Assembly: GCA_015485375.1 (NCBI GenBank)
Contig: WFTU01000117.1
Span: forward strand, 1-6,037
DNA: 6,037 nucleotides
Direction of reading: 5' to 3'
DNA from: Paracoccaceae bacterium
Lineage (GTDB): Bacteria; Pseudomonadota; Alphaproteobacteria; Rhodobacterales; Rhodobacteraceae
In this document: in pieces, positions 5,315 through 6,037 of the stretch
How positions within the stretch are numbered: position 1 is the first letter of the stretch
How the letters are laid out: each line of letters opens with the position of its first letter
Program-made: the position numbers and the translations under genes
Notes under the pieces: generated by a model
The model's database searches: none
Seen by the model: the letters and a program-made list of their open reading frames with translations, nothing else
What the model was told of the DNA's origin: nothing

Positions 5315-6037
5315 GCTATTTCGACGGCTCCGGCCGTGTCCCGACGGGTCTGGCCAAGGTGTTCTATCTCAACTGGCCGCTGGTGTTGCTGGTGGTGGCG
5401 GTCTCGGTCACCGGTTTTCTGATGCTCTATTCGGTGGCGGGGGGCAGCTATGACCCCTGGGCCCGGGCGCAGATGATCCGCTTCGGTATCGGCTTCGTCG
5501 CCATGTTTGTGATTGCCTTTGTCAATATCCGCGTCTGGCGGCGGGTGACGCCGATCGTTTATCTGGCCTCTATTATCCTGTTGATTGTCGTATACTTTTT
5601 CGGCAGCGAGGGCATGGGCGCGCAACGCTGGATCGACCTTGGCTTCATGCAGTTGCAGCCCTCGGAGGTCATGAAGGTGGCTCTGATCATGATGTTGGCA
5701 ATGTATTATGACTGGTTGCCGCAGGAAAAGGTCTCGCGCCCGCTGTGGGTGGCGGTTCCGTTGTTGCTGACGCTGGTGCCGATGGCGCTGGTGCTGATCC
5801 AGCCGGACCTCGGCACCGCGATCCTGCTGGCCGGCGGCGGCGGTGTGGTGATGTTTCTGGCGGGTGTCAGCCTGTGGTATTTCGGGGCGGCGATTGCGGC
5901 TGTGGTCGGGCTGGTGGTAGCGGTGTTCGTGTCGCGCGGGACCTCGTGGCAATTGCTCAAGGATTACCAGTATCGCCGGATCGACACGTTTCTGGACCCG
6001 TCTCTGGACCCGCTCGGGGCGGGGTATCACATCACGC
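5311..6037 (+). CDS. rodA: SEDS peptidoglycan glycosyltransferase RodA, N-terminal part (3' end outside window)
   Basis: RodA is the polytopic SEDS-family polymerase that joins lipid II into glycan strands during elongation, working as a pair with PBP2. The frame stays open from ATG 5311 to the window edge: 242 codons, roughly two thirds of a usual RodA of about 370-380 residues. Hydrophobic segments by eye lie near 22-42, 57-71, 79-97, 120-133, 146-163, 169-185 and 189-207. Family motifs include GAQRWIDLGFMQLQPSEVMKVAL (103-125), IQPDLGTA (163-170) and YQYRRIDTFLDPSLDPLGAGYHI (219-241). The last matches the start of the extracytoplasmic loop 4 region. The catalytic aspartate known for SEDS enzymes lies further on and cannot be checked here. 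The ATG overlaps the mrdA stop (ATGA) and has a strong ribosome-binding site. FtsW is the paralogue to exclude; the DPLGAGYHI wording and pairing with mrdA indicate RodA. Confidence 0.95.
   Translation, partial: MSYFDGSGRVPTGLAKVFYLNWPLVLLVVAVSVTGFLMLYSVAGGSYDPWARAQMIRFGIGFVAMFVIAFVNIRVWRRVTPIVYLASIILLIVVYFFGSEGMGAQRWIDLGFMQLQPSEVMKVALIMMLAMYYDWLPQEKVSRPLWVAVPLLLTLVPMALVLIQPDLGTAILLAGGGGVVMFLAGVSLWYFGAAIAAVVGLVVAVFVSRGTSWQLLKDYQYRRIDTFLDPSLDPLGAGYHIT

Noticed and set aside
5218..6030. Antisense open frame opposite rodA (270 codons)
   Set aside because: It is in register with rodA; its His/Gln/Arg-rich translation is the usual complement of codons for hydrophobic residues.

Overview
The window holds a rod-shape (elongasome) gene cluster, all on the + strand, from a GC-rich alphaproteobacterium. 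The closest resemblance I recognise is to Rhodobacterales. This rests on the MreB N-terminus (…SADMAIDLGTANTLVYVKGKG…), the style of MreC and PBP2, and the near absence of TTA, CTA and TCA codons. It is a recollection of family sequences, not a search result.

Layout: positions 1-639 are the 3' end of leuA (2-isopropylmalate synthase, leucine biosynthesis), which enters from outside the window. A 232-bp intergenic region (640-871) follows. It has a terminator-like hairpin, two candidate promoters and a composite inverted repeat. Then come mreB (872-1924), mreC (1930-2841), mreD (2838-3374), mrdA encoding PBP2 (3371-5314) and the first 242 codons of rodA (from 5311, running off the right edge). 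No gap of more than 300 bases lacks a gene.

How the genes work together: MreB is the cytoplasmic actin-like filament that directs lateral wall synthesis. MreC and MreD couple it to the periplasmic synthases. RodA (SEDS glycosyltransferase) polymerises lipid II, and PBP2 cross-links the new strands. The last four junctions are a 5-nt gap (mreB/mreC) and three 4-nt start/stop overlaps (mreC/mreD, mreD/mrdA, mrdA/rodA), so one polycistronic, translationally coupled unit is likely. leuA looks like an unrelated upstream neighbour, separated by a hairpin.

I find no mobile element, CRISPR array, RNA gene or undescribed multi-gene system; this is a conserved housekeeping operon. The points worth a second look are small. 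A predicted mRNA hairpin at the mreB/mreC junction holds the mreB stop codon in its loop and the mreC GTG start in its stem. PBP2 carries a Cys-Cys-His-Cys set where a zinc site is known in other PBP2 proteins. mreB has a lone TTA codon at codon 13. The mreB leader contains promoter-like and inverted-repeat structure.
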